Shown here piece by piece: positions 47,757 through 56,565 of a DNA stretch of 64,000 nucleotides. Under the pieces are notes generated by a model. The model saw only the letters and a list, made by a program, of their open reading frames with translations. It was not told where the DNA came from and ran no database searches. Location: assembly GCA_000750105.3 (NCBI GenBank), contig JPHH03000015.1, positions 248,001 through 312,000 on the forward strand. Reading direction: 5' to 3'. How positions within the stretch are numbered: the first letter of the stretch is position 1; every line of letters starts with the position of its first letter. The position numbers and the translations under genes are program-made. Source of the DNA: Tolypocladium sp. Sup5 PDA-1. Taxonomy: Eukaryota > Ascomycota > Sordariomycetes > Hypocreales > Ophiocordycipitaceae.

Positions 47757-48714
47757 ATGTCGAGGCAACATCCTCCCGGTGTCAAGACCTTCGGTCCCGA
47801 CGCCAACTGCAACCTCGACCTCTGCCCTCCGGAATTGAGCATCTACGGCTTCCGGCCCTCGCTGGCCGCCAACACCACATTTCTGGTCCTCTTCGCCGTG
47901 GTTGGCATCGTCCACACGTATCTTGGCTACCGATGGAAGAGCTGGGGGTTCATGAGTGGCATGATCCTGGGGTGCCTGAGTGAGATAATTGGCTACATCG
48001 GCCGCATCATACTCTGGAACAACCCCTTTTCGTTTGTTGGCTTCATGATTCAAATCAGTAAGACGCCCTCAACTCTGACTGAGCGTCACAGTGCACAGAC
48101 TAACACGACTCTGCAAAGTCTGCCTGACCATCGCCCCCGTCTTCTTCACAGCCTCCATCTACGTGACCCTCTCCAAAGCCATCGTCTACTTTGCGCCCGA
48201 CCTATCGCGCTTCAAGCCGCAGCTCTTCTACTGGATCTTCATCCCCTTTGACGTTGTGTGCCTGGTGTTGCAGGCGGCCGGCGGCGCCATGTCGACCAAC
48301 TCCGACGGCGACGACGAGATGGGCGTCAACGTGTCCATGGCGGGTCTGGCCCTGCAGGTCATCGTCCTGACGGCGTTCGCGGCCTGCTTTGCCGACTACA
48401 TGATCCGCTACTGGCGGTCCGGCCGGTCGTCGGGCTTTGGCTGGCGGCTCAAGGCCTTCTTCCTGGGCCTCACGTCGTCGATCCTGCTCATCCTGGCGCG
48501 TTGCGCGTACCGAGTGGCCGAGCTGCGGGACGGCTACCGCGGGGAGCTGATCAAGGAGGAGATTCCGTTCATCGTGCTCGAGGGCGTCTTCATCGTGCTG
48601 GCGTCGGTGGCGCTGTGCTTTGGACACCCCGGCCTGGTGTTTGACCGGGAGGCGCCTCGCAAGCCGTCCCACGACAGCGAGGAGAGCGGCACGGAGATGC
48701 CGGAGCGAAAGTAG
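47757..48714 (+). CDS. RTA1-family seven-transmembrane protein
   Basis: Exon 1 is 47757-48057 and exon 2 is 48119-48714, giving 298 residues. Seven hydrophobic segments can be seen, from TTFLVLFAVVGIVHTYLGY through MILGCLSEIIGYIGRI, ICLTIAPVFFTASIYVTLSK, LFYWIFIPFDVVCLVLQAAGG, LALQVIVLTAFAACFADYM, LKAFFLGLTSSILLILARCA and FIVLEGVFIVLASVALCFGHPG. The segment EIIGYIGR, the TIAPVFFTASIYVTLSK helix and the RCAYRVAEL motif are RTA1 hallmarks. The family includes Rsb1 (sphingoid base export) and Rta1/Rtm1 (stress and 7-aminocholesterol resistance), acting at the plasma membrane. The intron is placed at gtaaga...caaag because it joins the third helix in frame. The substrate is unknown. Confidence 0.9.
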
Positions 48715-49277
48715 GACGTATTGGCAGTGGGCGGGAATGAATGACGTTTTCGCCGTCCAGAGCGACGATTGGTTCTGCGGGGACCTTGCTCCTCTGACGA
48801 GGAGTTGCTCTGTAATGATGGGGCAGGGATGCATGTTTACATGGGGAAATATGCTACACTCATAGAGGATACTACATACCTAGACTGGGGGCCAACGCTC
48901 GACTGTTTCTCACATCCTCATCTGTGCAATACAGTGGCTGCCAGCTATATATCTGCTGTTTCATACGCATCTCGTCGGCTTACATATCTCATAGCGGCGC
49001 AGCCCCGCGGTGGATGGAGGGCTGGGTGCGGGGAACGGCACAGGTGCAGAGCAGGGAGGGAGGCTTGGGAGGGACCTGCCGCTCTCGTCGATGGCGACCC
49101 CACACTGCCTCATCCAGCGAAGCGAACTTTTGGCGCCGTCACAGCTTCAGCATCCAATCCCCATCCAGCCTCTGCCTGACTCCATCTCCACTCCGGCAAC
49201 GACATCCGCCTTCTTCAACTTCAACTCGCACCTCAAACTTTGTCTTCCTTCTTTCGTCTTCTATCCTCTGTGTCTTG
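48715..49277. other. Intergenic and promoter region of the aminopeptidase gene
   Basis: About 560 bases between tandem genes. The last 150 bases are C/T-rich, as in fungal leaders. Nothing else is recognised. Confidence 0.5.
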
Positions 49278-50921
49278 ATGCTTGCTCGTGCGTCGCTCCT
49301 GTCCACGTGCTCGCTCCGTCCCGCCTCGAGAAGCAGCCGCGCAGTCACATCGCAGACGTCGTCCCTGTCCACCTCGTCGCCCACCATGGCGCCCCCCAAG
49401 GCCGCCCTCGACTTTGTCGACTTTGTCAATGCCTCCCCGACCCGTACGATATCCTTCCCCCGAGGATACTGGCTGCGATTGCTAATTTGTACGTCTCCAG
49501 CCTACCACGCCACCCAATCCGCGGCGGCCCGTTTCGAAAAGGCTGGCTTCACCCTCATCCGCGAGCGCGACTCGTGGGCGTCCAAGCTGCAGCCCGGGGG
49601 CAAGTACTACCTCACGCGCAACGGCTCGTCCATCGTCGCCTTCGCCATCGGCCGCAAGTGGCGCCCCGGCAACCCGGTCGCCATCGTCGGCGCCCACACC
49701 GACTCACCCTGCCTGCGCCTCAAGCCCGTCTCCAAGAAGTCGAGCGTCGGCTACCTCCAGGTCGGCGTCGAGACGTACGGTGGCGGCATCTGGCACTCGT
49801 GGTTCGACCGCGACCTGAGCATTGCCGGCCGCGTCCTCGTCCGCGACGGTGACACCTTTGTCCAGCGCCTCATCAAAGTCGAGAAGCCGCTGCTGCGCAT
49901 CCCCACGCTGGCCATCCACCTGCACCGCCAGAGCAATTTTGACCCCAACAAGGAGACGGAGCTGTTCCCCATTGCCGGCCTCGCCGCCGCCGAGCTCAAC
50001 AAGAGCGCCAAGGGCGATGATGAGGAAAAGAAGCACGATGACGACGACGAGGACTTTCGCCCCCTCGACCAGATGACAGAGCGCCACCACCCGGGCGTGC
50101 TCGACGTCATTGCCAGCGAGCTCGGCGTCGAGGTCCCCGCCATTGCCGACTTTGAGCTCACCCTCTACGACACGCAAAAGTCGGTCATTGGCGGCATCAA
50201 CGACGAGCTCATCTTCTCGCCGCGCCTCGACAACCTCGGCATGACGTACTGCTCCGTCATGGGCCTCATCTCGTCGGTCAGGGACGGCGCGTCGCTCGAC
50301 GACGACTCGACGATCCGCTTGACCGTCTGCTTCGACCACGAGGAAATTGGCTCGACGTCGGCACAGGGCGCCATGTCGAACCTGCTACCGTCGGTGCTGC
50401 GGCGGCTGTCGGTGCTACCCGGCAACCGCGACGCCTCGAGCGAGGGCAGCTACGAGGCGGTGCACCACGAGGGCGAGGAGTCGACGGCGTACGAGCAGAC
50501 GCTGTCGCGATCGTTCCTCGTCTCGGCCGACATGGCGCACGCCGTGCACCCCAACTACGCGGGCAAGTACGAGTCGTCGCACCAGCCGGCCATGAACAAG
50601 GGCACCGTCATCAAGATCAACGCCAACCAGCGCTACGCCACCAACTCGCCGGGCATCGTGCTGGTGCAAGAGTGCGCGCGGCTGGCGGGCGTGCCGCTGC
50701 AGCTCTTCGTCGTGCGCAACGACTCGCCCTGCGGCAGCACCATCGGGCCCGGCCTGGCCGCCAAGCTGGGCATGCGCACGCTCGACCTGGGCAACCCGCA
50801 GCTGAGCATGCACAGCATCCGCGAGACGGGCGGCACGGCCGACGTGGAGCACGCCGTGAAGCTGTTTGACCAGTTTTTCGAGAGCTACGGCCGGCTGGAG
50901 CCCAAGATCTTGGTGGACTAA
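49278..50921 (+). CDS. APE4: Aspartyl aminopeptidase (M18 family)
   Basis: Exon 1 is 49278-49443 and exon 2 is 49501-50921, giving 528 residues. This zinc enzyme removes N-terminal Asp/Glu from peptides. The 57-base intron contains no in-frame stop, so the unspliced frame is also open, but splicing restores the family block FVNASPTPYHAT. Metal-site blocks are visible: GAHTDSPCLRLKP (His and Asp), SPRLDNLGM, CFDHEEIGSTS (adjacent Glu pair), and SADMAHAVHPNY (His). The C-terminal RETGGTADVEHAVKLFDQFFE is also typical. The first 36 residues are Ser/Arg-rich without acids, like a mitochondrial leader, and a second in-frame ATG opens MAPPKAALDF, the usual cytosolic start. Dual targeting is possible. 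Confident family call. Confidence 0.95.
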   Translation: MLARASLLSTCSLRPASRSSRAVTSQTSSLSTSSPTMAPPKAALDFVDFVNASPTRTISFPRGYWLRLLICTSPAYHATQSAAARFEKAGFTLIRERDSWASKLQPGGKYYLTRNGSSIVAFAIGRKWRPGNPVAIVGAHTDSPCLRLKPVSKKSSVGYLQVGVETYGGGIWHSWFDRDLSIAGRVLVRDGDTFVQRLIKVEKPLLRIPTLAIHLHRQSNFDPNKETELFPIAGLAAAELNKSAKGDDEEKKHDDDDEDFRPLDQMTERHHPGVLDVIASELGVEVPAIADFELTLYDTQKSVIGGINDELIFSPRLDNLGMTYCSVMGLISSVRDGASLDDDSTIRLTVCFDHEEIGSTSAQGAMSNLLPSVLRRLSVLPGNRDASSEGSYEAVHHEGEESTAYEQTLSRSFLVSADMAHAVHPNYAGKYESSHQPAMNKGTVIKINANQRYATNSPGIVLVQECARLAGVPLQLFVVRNDSPCGSTIGPGLAAKLGMRTLDLGNPQLSMHSIRETGGTADVEHAVKLFDQFFESYGRLEPKILVD

Positions 50922-52369
50922 ATTGGCCATGTATGCATGTTGGAGGACTGTACAGCAGGCCAGTGGATGCACTGCCCTCCTAGTCTCGCTCCTCCCCGAC
51001 GGTCGACCTGCGGCTTTCACCCGAATTCCCTGCCACGTTACGAGGGTGTTCGTGAGTAAAGTGGACAAGAAAAGCCCATTGCCGAGAATAGACCGTATAC
51101 TTCCATCGTCCCCAACCTACTGTTATGTCGAGGCTGGCGGTATATGGCTCGCTGTGAGTATGCGTGGATGTGGACTGCGGCCCACTATCGCCGACCCCTC
51201 CCTCGGCCACAACCTCCCAGTCCGGATCGATGCCAAGACTGCCTTTGCCATCCTCGAGCCCGTGACCCTCAGTTGAAGGAGGAGGCGGTCTGGCGATATT
51301 GTCGTCTACTACAGTCAGCAAGGTGCATAGTGAGGGTGACTCGATGATATGGGTTACTACATACCTGTTGGCAAGCTCTGTTTTGCGTGTCCACTTTCGC
51401 CGGCAGCTCTTGGGCTGCTGTCCGGGGAATGACCTTGTTGACGTTCGATAAGCGGGGCTGTCCGCTGTACCCTGCCACTCTCGCTGCTATCCGTGGTGCT
51501 CCGAAGAGGCTGGCTTTCCTGCCGTGTGGGACTGGTCATGCTGGGCAGATACAATTCGTTGTTATGCTGTGCTTGTTGAAGAGTAAGGTTGGATAGGTGT
51601 AAGTGAAGTGGAACTAGGCAATCAGAACGATAATTAAATAGGGAACTACGGTGGCAAATCACCGGAACCGGAAGGGTTGCCCGGTATATGTGACGGTGAC
51701 GTTGCCCTCAAGGGTGCGTTGCTACGGCCCCAAGTCGGCGGAACCGGTTGGCCGTTGGTTGGCCGAAGCATTCGGACGCCTCTAACGAGAGATGACAGCG
51801 TTAGCGGGAATCGTATGTGCATGCTGAGGCAACGGCTGGAGGCTCGGGTTTGGACGATGATCGGCGCGTGTGGTTCCTAAATAGGTGCAGTTGTTGGTTG
51901 TGTACGTGAAAAACCATGACCGTGTTACATTAGCCAGGCGTAATGAGGTCATGGAGTAAAGATAGACCAGCCTCGGGGCCGAGGGGCGGTGGAATCGAGA
52001 TGGGAACTTGCAGGTACGAAAGAATACACAGCGAGCGGGTTGACAGAAGGTGATGTCGGAGTAACGAGTCTCGAGGAGTCGCACGTGAAGAGACGATGTC
52101 GATATAGGGGTGGATGGCACCGCTCAGGCTCTCTTCTTCTCGTCTATAAACAACCGAACAGAGTGACAGCGCATCGCGGATAGTCATTTCAAGTCTTCAT
52201 TAAGACTACTCCATCGTCATACTCGCTACACTCGCGACAAAGGGCTAGCAGCCTCAAGCACTAGCAAGCTGAAGGCAAGTTCCGCTCCTGGAGTTCGTCT
52301 TCCGCGGAGACCTGCGGCCGATGGTAGGGGACGCAGCTCGCACTTGAGATTTTTGCGCTGCTGAGCGCG
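50922..52369. other. Intergenic region
   Basis: About 1.4 kb. From about 51.3 kb the sequence loses the strong GC bias of the left part. A TATA box (TATAAA, 52145-52150) on the plus strand precedes a CT-rich leader-like stretch. No larger gene is supported. Confidence 0.4.
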
Positions 52370-52531
52370 ATGCTATGCATGGTAGCTGGGACCGTGATCC
52401 CCGCTAGGGAGGGTATTGCGGACACGATAAAGACACGGGGGAAAGTGGATGGCGAGTGGACGTTGGTGTTAACGTTAGATCTGGATCCCAAGAGCCAATG
52501 CGGCAGGAACTCGGCTATCCGACTACTCTGA
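52370..52531 (+). CDS. Possible small secreted-type protein, 53 residues
   Basis: A short frame beginning MLCMVAGTVIPAREG and ending GRNSAIRLL before a TGA. It has a hydrophobic start and a valine/leucine-rich middle (GEWTLVLTLDLDP). About 220 bases upstream lies TATAAA at 52145 followed by a leader-like stretch, which is why it is listed. It could be an exon of something larger or chance. No family is recognised. Confidence 0.2.
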   Translation: MLCMVAGTVIPAREGIADTIKTRGKVDGEWTLVLTLDLDPKSQCGRNSAIRLL

Positions 52532-53050
52532 ACTGACCGTACGACCAAACCGAGCCAAAAGAAAAAAGCCCCCCCAAAAAACCCCTCCCTAAGTCGAGGA
52601 TCCAATACAGCGATCGAACCTAACTTCTGACAAACATGCATTGACAACCTCCCATAAGTAGTTGAGGGAGAACGAACATACACTAGGCCGAGTGTAACGC
52701 GTGAGAAGGTGAGATAATTGACTGGTAAAGACTCTTGATTTCTAGCTAAATGAGTGGAAAAGAGCTTCCTTTTATCTGTGCCGTTGAGGCCTGTGATGCC
52801 TTGTAATCCAACGTTGGCTGCGTGTTAGTCGTGTTGGTGGCGTTAGACTTCGCGATTGAGGCGTTTACAGCTTCAATTGAGTCCCGAGTCATCAATGCAA
52901 CGAGGCTTCATTCATCAATGGAAGAAGGCAACGAGGCTTGATTCCTGAATGCACACACCGAGTCATCAATGTGATGTGGCGGTTGTGCGGTGGATGTGAC
53001 AGAGTGCAACGGAACGGCGTACAAGTGGAAAGGCAGGGTCTGCCCAAGCA
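52532..53050. other. Intergenic region outside the left inverted repeat
   Basis: About 500 bases with no gene seen. It contains a C/A homopolymer stretch near 52565-52590 and, at 53037-53054, a perfect hairpin (ggtctgc, loop ccaa, gcagacc) abutting the left inverted repeat. Confidence 0.5.
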
Positions 53051-53308
53051 GACCAATAAGACTTTCACATACTAATTCAAAGAGACAGGAAATAAGCAAA
53101 GGCAACAAGGCCAATCTCAAAAATGGGAGGAAAACTAAGAGCTTGATTGCTAAACTAATGATAGATAAGGGATCATCTGTTCTAGCGGCCACAGATGTCC
53201 ACTTATATATCTATGTATAATCCAAGCCCCTGGTCTTCCTCCGTCTTTTTTTTTTGGTAGTTTTCTCGTTTCCTAATCCGGGATCTATTCCAGCGCCCCA
53301 ACAAAATA
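53051..53308 (+). repeat. Left arm of inverted repeat pair
   Basis: Reverse-complement similarity to 55990-56221, clear by eye over most of its length, with matching blocks around caagctcttagttttcctcc, tttttgagattggcc and ggggcgctggaa (as read in the right arm). The left arm has an extra stretch of about 55 bases near 53165-53220. The outer edges end at the same bases (gaccaataag on the left, its complement cttattggtc on the right). Confidence 0.85.
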
Positions 53309-53466
53309 ACAGTCCACCAGGCAAGCGGAGGTAGCATAGCCGTTGTTTTTTTCCCCATCTTTTCTTCGTCTCTTTTTGGTATTTTTCTCATTTCCTACTC
53401 CGAGGTCTGTTCCAGCGTCCCAACAAAACAGCAGTCCACCAGGCAATCGGAGGCAGCATAGCCGCT
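53238..53466 (+). repeat. Two-unit tandem repeat at the left arm
   Basis: Unit one at about 53238-53344 and unit two at about 53364-53466 share the order tcgtttcctaatccgggatc-like, ttccagcgccccaac, cagtccaccaggcaa and gcatagccg with scattered base changes. Unit one overlaps the inner end of the left inverted repeat; unit two lies inside the enclosed segment. Confidence 0.85.
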
Positions 53467-53629
53467 AGTCCTGTCAGCATACAGCCAGGAACTCTCGTTG
53501 CCTATTCAGTGTTCAAGCACTTACTTGGAAGGATTGCGAACCACTTCAGCTGCCGCCAGCAGGCAGGAGTCATCGTCTACCACAGGTTAGAAGTGTCTTA
53601 ACCGAATTCTGGAAGAGCTCATCTCATAC

Positions 53630-53923
53630 CTATAGCTGGCACCACAGTCTTTTGTAGCCAGTTACGCAGCCTTCTCCGTAGGCGGTGCAGCATGCCTGAC
53701 CAAGGCCCACCACGTTGTTGCACAAAGACTCACTGCCGACATATTGGCTCGTGAGCCGTAGATACCGGCCTTGAGAGTCTTGAGACCCAATGGAGCTCGT
53801 CGTAGTACCACAGCCTGGGAAAGATCCAAACCATTCGCAATTTCCCCAACTAGTGGAAAGGCATGTCTCCGATACCACTCCTTTAGCCAACAGCGTGCCA
53901 ACGAGAAGAAGTCCGCGGTGCAT
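53630..53923 (-). CDS. Small secreted cysteine-rich protein (8 Cys)
   Basis: 97 residues from the ATG at 53923. This start is chosen because it opens a signal peptide (HRGLLLVGTLLAKGVVS) and lies about 100 bases after a TATA box. The mature part of about 79 residues has eight cysteines at 21, 29, 38, 68, 78, 79, 86 and 95, including a CC pair, and is rich in Ser, Gly and Tyr. Even cysteine number and small size fit a disulfide-stabilised secreted protein, of the kind often found among fungal effectors or antimicrobials, but no family is recognised. It lies inside the inverted-repeat pair and is divergent from the PUD-like gene. Confidence 0.65.
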   Translation of the reverse strand: MHRGLLLVGTLLAKGVVSETCLSTSWGNCEWFGSFPGCGTTTSSIGSQDSQGRYLRLTSQYVGSESLCNNVVGLGQACCTAYGEGCVTGYKRLWCQL

Positions 53924-54023
53924 TGTGATAGTATGGTAGAAGGTAGTCTGAGTAGTTTTGTATGGGCGTTTGGATTTCTTTGAGTTGCAGCTAATGAAGG
54001 CGAGACTCGGCAGTCCCGCCAGG

Positions 54024-54031
54024 TATTTATA
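54024..54031 (-). promoter_or_regulatory. TATA box of the 8-Cys secreted protein gene
   Basis: TATAAATA on the minus strand, about 100 bases before the start codon at 53923. Confidence 0.6.
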
Positions 54032-54561
54032 TCTGCTGGCTGTGCTCCTGGTGTTAGAATGACGCCCCGGGTTCACCAAACAGGCAGCGGAGCGAGAGTC
54101 CTAGGTTATGACCATACGGCTCTGCGATGGCCTCATTATCTCCTGGAGTTACCCCGTCTGGAAGGCGGAGTGGACAACGAGTTTCTTAACGGGGAGAAGA
54201 GGGGACGGCGGGCGGCGTCCGAGGACGAGCGAGGCTGCTCAAGTGCCGCGCGGTATGTGATACTGCGACGAGAGAAATACGCTCATACCTGAGAGGCGAT
54301 AAGAAACTCCGTAATTTGATTTCTCGTATTCGATGGAGCAATGAACCGATTGCTCACCCCTTGTCTCAGGTGGCCTTGATGGCTACCAATACTGAGCGAT
54401 TTTAATTACGAAAAGATCGCTGGGATACCAGTGACTTTCTTCCTGCTGCGCAGGAAGCATATTCATTTATCATGGGCTCCGATAGAGGTTTGAAAGAAGC
54501 CGTGGTCAATGTATTTTACACTCGTCAAAAACAGCTGTCCAATGTACTCAGTGGTTTAGCT

Positions 54562-54963
54562 TCATTCGGTGTGTTCCGTAAGAACGACCCGGATTAGCGT
54601 GTTGAAAGAGCCATGCGTGAATATCTTTTCTCCGAAGGTCAACGAACAGACATCAATCTTGGCACTATCAAGGTGAAGAACCGCATAACGCAATGCAGGA
54701 CTGCTATACTGCCACAAAGTCAAGAAATTGACGGAAGTAACCACAGTGAGTGCCAGTCCCGGAAAATCCTCCTGTAAATAGCCTGATATGCGTCCAATGA
54801 GAACTCGGCCGCATGGTGCAATCTGCCCTTGAGCAGCTTCATCTGTGTTGGCCCCCCACGGCACGAGCGAACCAGATATCGTGACCGGCTTCCTATGACT
54901 TGGGGCATTGCACTTTGAGCGGAGGCCTGTGTAACGTCTCCCCGGAAGGATTGTCAGTCCCAT
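54562..54963 (-). CDS. Doubtful hypothetical protein, 133 residues
   Basis: An open frame from the ATG at 54963 (MGLTILPGRRYTGL...) to a stop at 54562. The composition is protein-like, with a segment FPGLALTVVTSVNFLTLWQYSS that could be a helix. No signal peptide, known domain or splice site supports it, and it sits in the promoter interval of two other genes. It may be a gene remnant or chance. Confidence 0.25.
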   Translation of the reverse strand: MGLTILPGRRYTGLRSKCNAPSHRKPVTISGSLVPWGANTDEAAQGQIAPCGRVLIGRISGYLQEDFPGLALTVVTSVNFLTLWQYSSPALRYAVLHLDSAKIDVCSLTFGEKIFTHGSFNTLIRVVLTEHTE

Positions 54964-55110
54964 ATCGAGCAACTCCGCACATGATACAGCCGGCCATCAA
55001 GGGAAGTTGGCCCGCATTTTAGGTAACGTTGTTCAACCGATCGCGAAGGGAGAACTTGAACGAGCATCAATTGCGATTGTCAACTGCCGAGTGTATTGGG
55101 GAGAAAAGAG

Positions 55111-55117
55111 TATAAAT
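55111..55117 (+). promoter_or_regulatory. TATA box of the PUD-like secreted protein gene
   Basis: TATAAAT, 129 bases before the ATG at 55240, followed by a C/A-rich leader. Confidence 0.6.
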
Positions 55118-55239
55118 GATGGCCACGACGCCGCCTCTCCGTGTCTCCTCAGAACCCCATCAACGACTCAAAGTATACTCTGTACTTCCTACCGCTGCCT
55201 CAACCAATATTCACCGAAAACTCACTTCTACACGCCAAA

Positions 55240-55872
55240 ATGCATAAGTGGACTATCCTTTCCGCCTTCCTCGCGCTTGGGCAGGTGGCTCTGGCGGCGA
55301 CTAAGCGCACGGCTCTCGTTGACGTGCGCAATGATACTCCGCATCCTCTCGTCGGAGTGTCCGTCGTGCACAAGTACGGCAACATCTTCAAGAACGAGCA
55401 CCAGTGGGACATCATCCAGCCCGGCGAGCTCAGCAAGGGCCACATGCAGGTCGAATACAACACCGGTTTGACCACCACCAGCAAAGATTGGTGGGTGGTT
55501 ACTTGGTACAGCCCGGACATGAAGACGCTCTACTACTCCAACCCGAATAACTTCCGTGGCATCATCGACGCGCTCGAGAGCGTTGCACCTAGTATTGTTA
55601 CTTCTGCCGCCGGTCTCATTACTGGCCTCGTTACTAGCGAGTCTGGTCCCTTGGCTCTCGCCGCGAGCGCCGCCGTAATAAAAGCAGCTCAGGCCACGAC
55701 TGCCCATTTGTTCAACTCGGAGAGCACGGAGGGCTTCAAGCAGCATATTCTCAGGGAGGAGGATCAGAATGTGGTGACTGAGATTGTTATCCACGCGGAC
55801 CAGACCATTACGTTGAAGTCGAAGTCGGGCAACTCGCAGACTGTTTACGCGTCGAAGCCGGCTCTTGTTTAA
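55240..55872 (+). CDS. Secreted PUD1/2 (Up-regulated in Daf-2)-like protein
   Basis: An intronless frame of 210 residues. The ATG at 55240 opens a clear signal peptide (WTILSAFLALGQVALA) with likely cleavage near residue 20. The next 85 residues (RTALVDVRNDTPHPLVGVSV, VHKYGNIFKNEHQW, then VEYNTGL and DWWVVTWYSPD) match the beta-sandwich pattern of the Up-regulated-in-Daf-2 domain, known in nematode PUD proteins and in many fungal proteins of unknown role. A central small-residue helical stretch (ALESVAPSIVTSAAGLITGL, ALAASAAVIKAAQ) and a C-terminal strand pair (VVTEIVIHADQTITLKSKSG) follow. It sits inside the inverted-repeat pair, divergent from the 8-Cys gene. Function is unknown; a host-interaction role is speculation. 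Confidence 0.75.
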   Translation: MHKWTILSAFLALGQVALAATKRTALVDVRNDTPHPLVGVSVVHKYGNIFKNEHQWDIIQPGELSKGHMQVEYNTGLTTTSKDWWVVTWYSPDMKTLYYSNPNNFRGIIDALESVAPSIVTSAAGLITGLVTSESGPLALAASAAVIKAAQATTAHLFNSESTEGFKQHILREEDQNVVTEIVIHADQTITLKSKSGNSQTVYASKPALV

Positions 55873-55989
55873 CTAGGAGCATAGACGGGGATATGTTCAA
55901 TGCGTCGAAGGCCGAGGTTCCAGAGACGGCGTCTTGACAATGCTCCGGGCACAGGCGAAAAGCGATGGACTGAGGGCGAGCATGATTCG

Positions 55990-56221
55990 GTATTTTATTG
56001 GGGCGCTGGAACAGACCCCGGATTAAGAAATGGGAAAACTGCCAAAAAATTTGAAAAAGAAGAAAACTAGCAAATAAAAATGACGGAGGAGAACTAGGGG
56101 CTTAGATTGTACATAGATTTAGCAATTAAGCTCTTAGTTTTCCTCCCATTTTTGAGATTGGCCCTATTGCCTCTGCTTATTTCTTGTCACTTTGAATTAC
56201 TCTGTGAAAGGCTTATTGGTC
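55990..56221 (-). repeat. Right arm of inverted repeat pair
   Basis: Inverted partner of 53051-53308. Shared blocks in order are ttggggcgctggaa, cccggatta, gaaaact, gacggagga, aggggctt, tacatagat, the ctcttagttttcctcccatt core, gagattggcc and cttattggtc. It has an A-rich insertion at about 56041-56085 absent from the left arm. Confidence 0.85.
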
Positions 56222-56334
56222 CGCATCCGCTACGGCCGGCTTATTGTGCAACTCGGCTCGTCCACAACCCGCGGCCATTGCAACCCGCGTTGCGTCTTCT
56301 GGCTGTATGAACTGATTCTTGAGCATCTCGGTCC

Positions 56335-56565
56335 TTGTGCAAGTCAGCTCATCCACTCCCTACCACAGCTGCAACGAGGGATATAGTGCATCCCAAAGAT
56401 TGCCATGCAAATGGAGAATGCGCCAATGAAGACAGGGGGTGGATCACATACATAGAGATTGGGGCTGCTATGGGATGCACATATCCAGGCTATAAACCGG
56501 GGGAAAACTACACGAGTACTCCGTATGAAGTGCCGAATTGCGTCATTCGAATGGCGTGGTTTTAA
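56335..56565 (+). pseudogene. Possible gene fragment outside the right arm
   Basis: A frame ending GWITYIEIGAAMGCTYPGYK...NCVIRMAWF that looks protein-like from about 56385 onward, with cysteines in CHANGEC, GCTYPG and NCVIR. The beginning has no start context or signal peptide, and a cag acceptor at about 56368 could open the exon. No family is recognised; it may be the last exon of a lost gene. Confidence 0.25.

Larger units (their letters stand above)
53924..55239. other. Divergent intergenic region between two secreted-protein genes
   Basis: 1.3 kb that must contain both promoters; both show TATA boxes (54024 and 55111). GC content looks lower than in the left part of the window. A minus-strand frame of 133 codons from ATG 54963 to 54562 lies inside. 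Confidence 0.6.

Noticed and set aside
49444..49500. Treating the aminopeptidase as one exon
   Set aside because: The segment has canonical gtacg...cag ends and interrupts the conserved NASPTPYHAT block, so it is taken as an intron.
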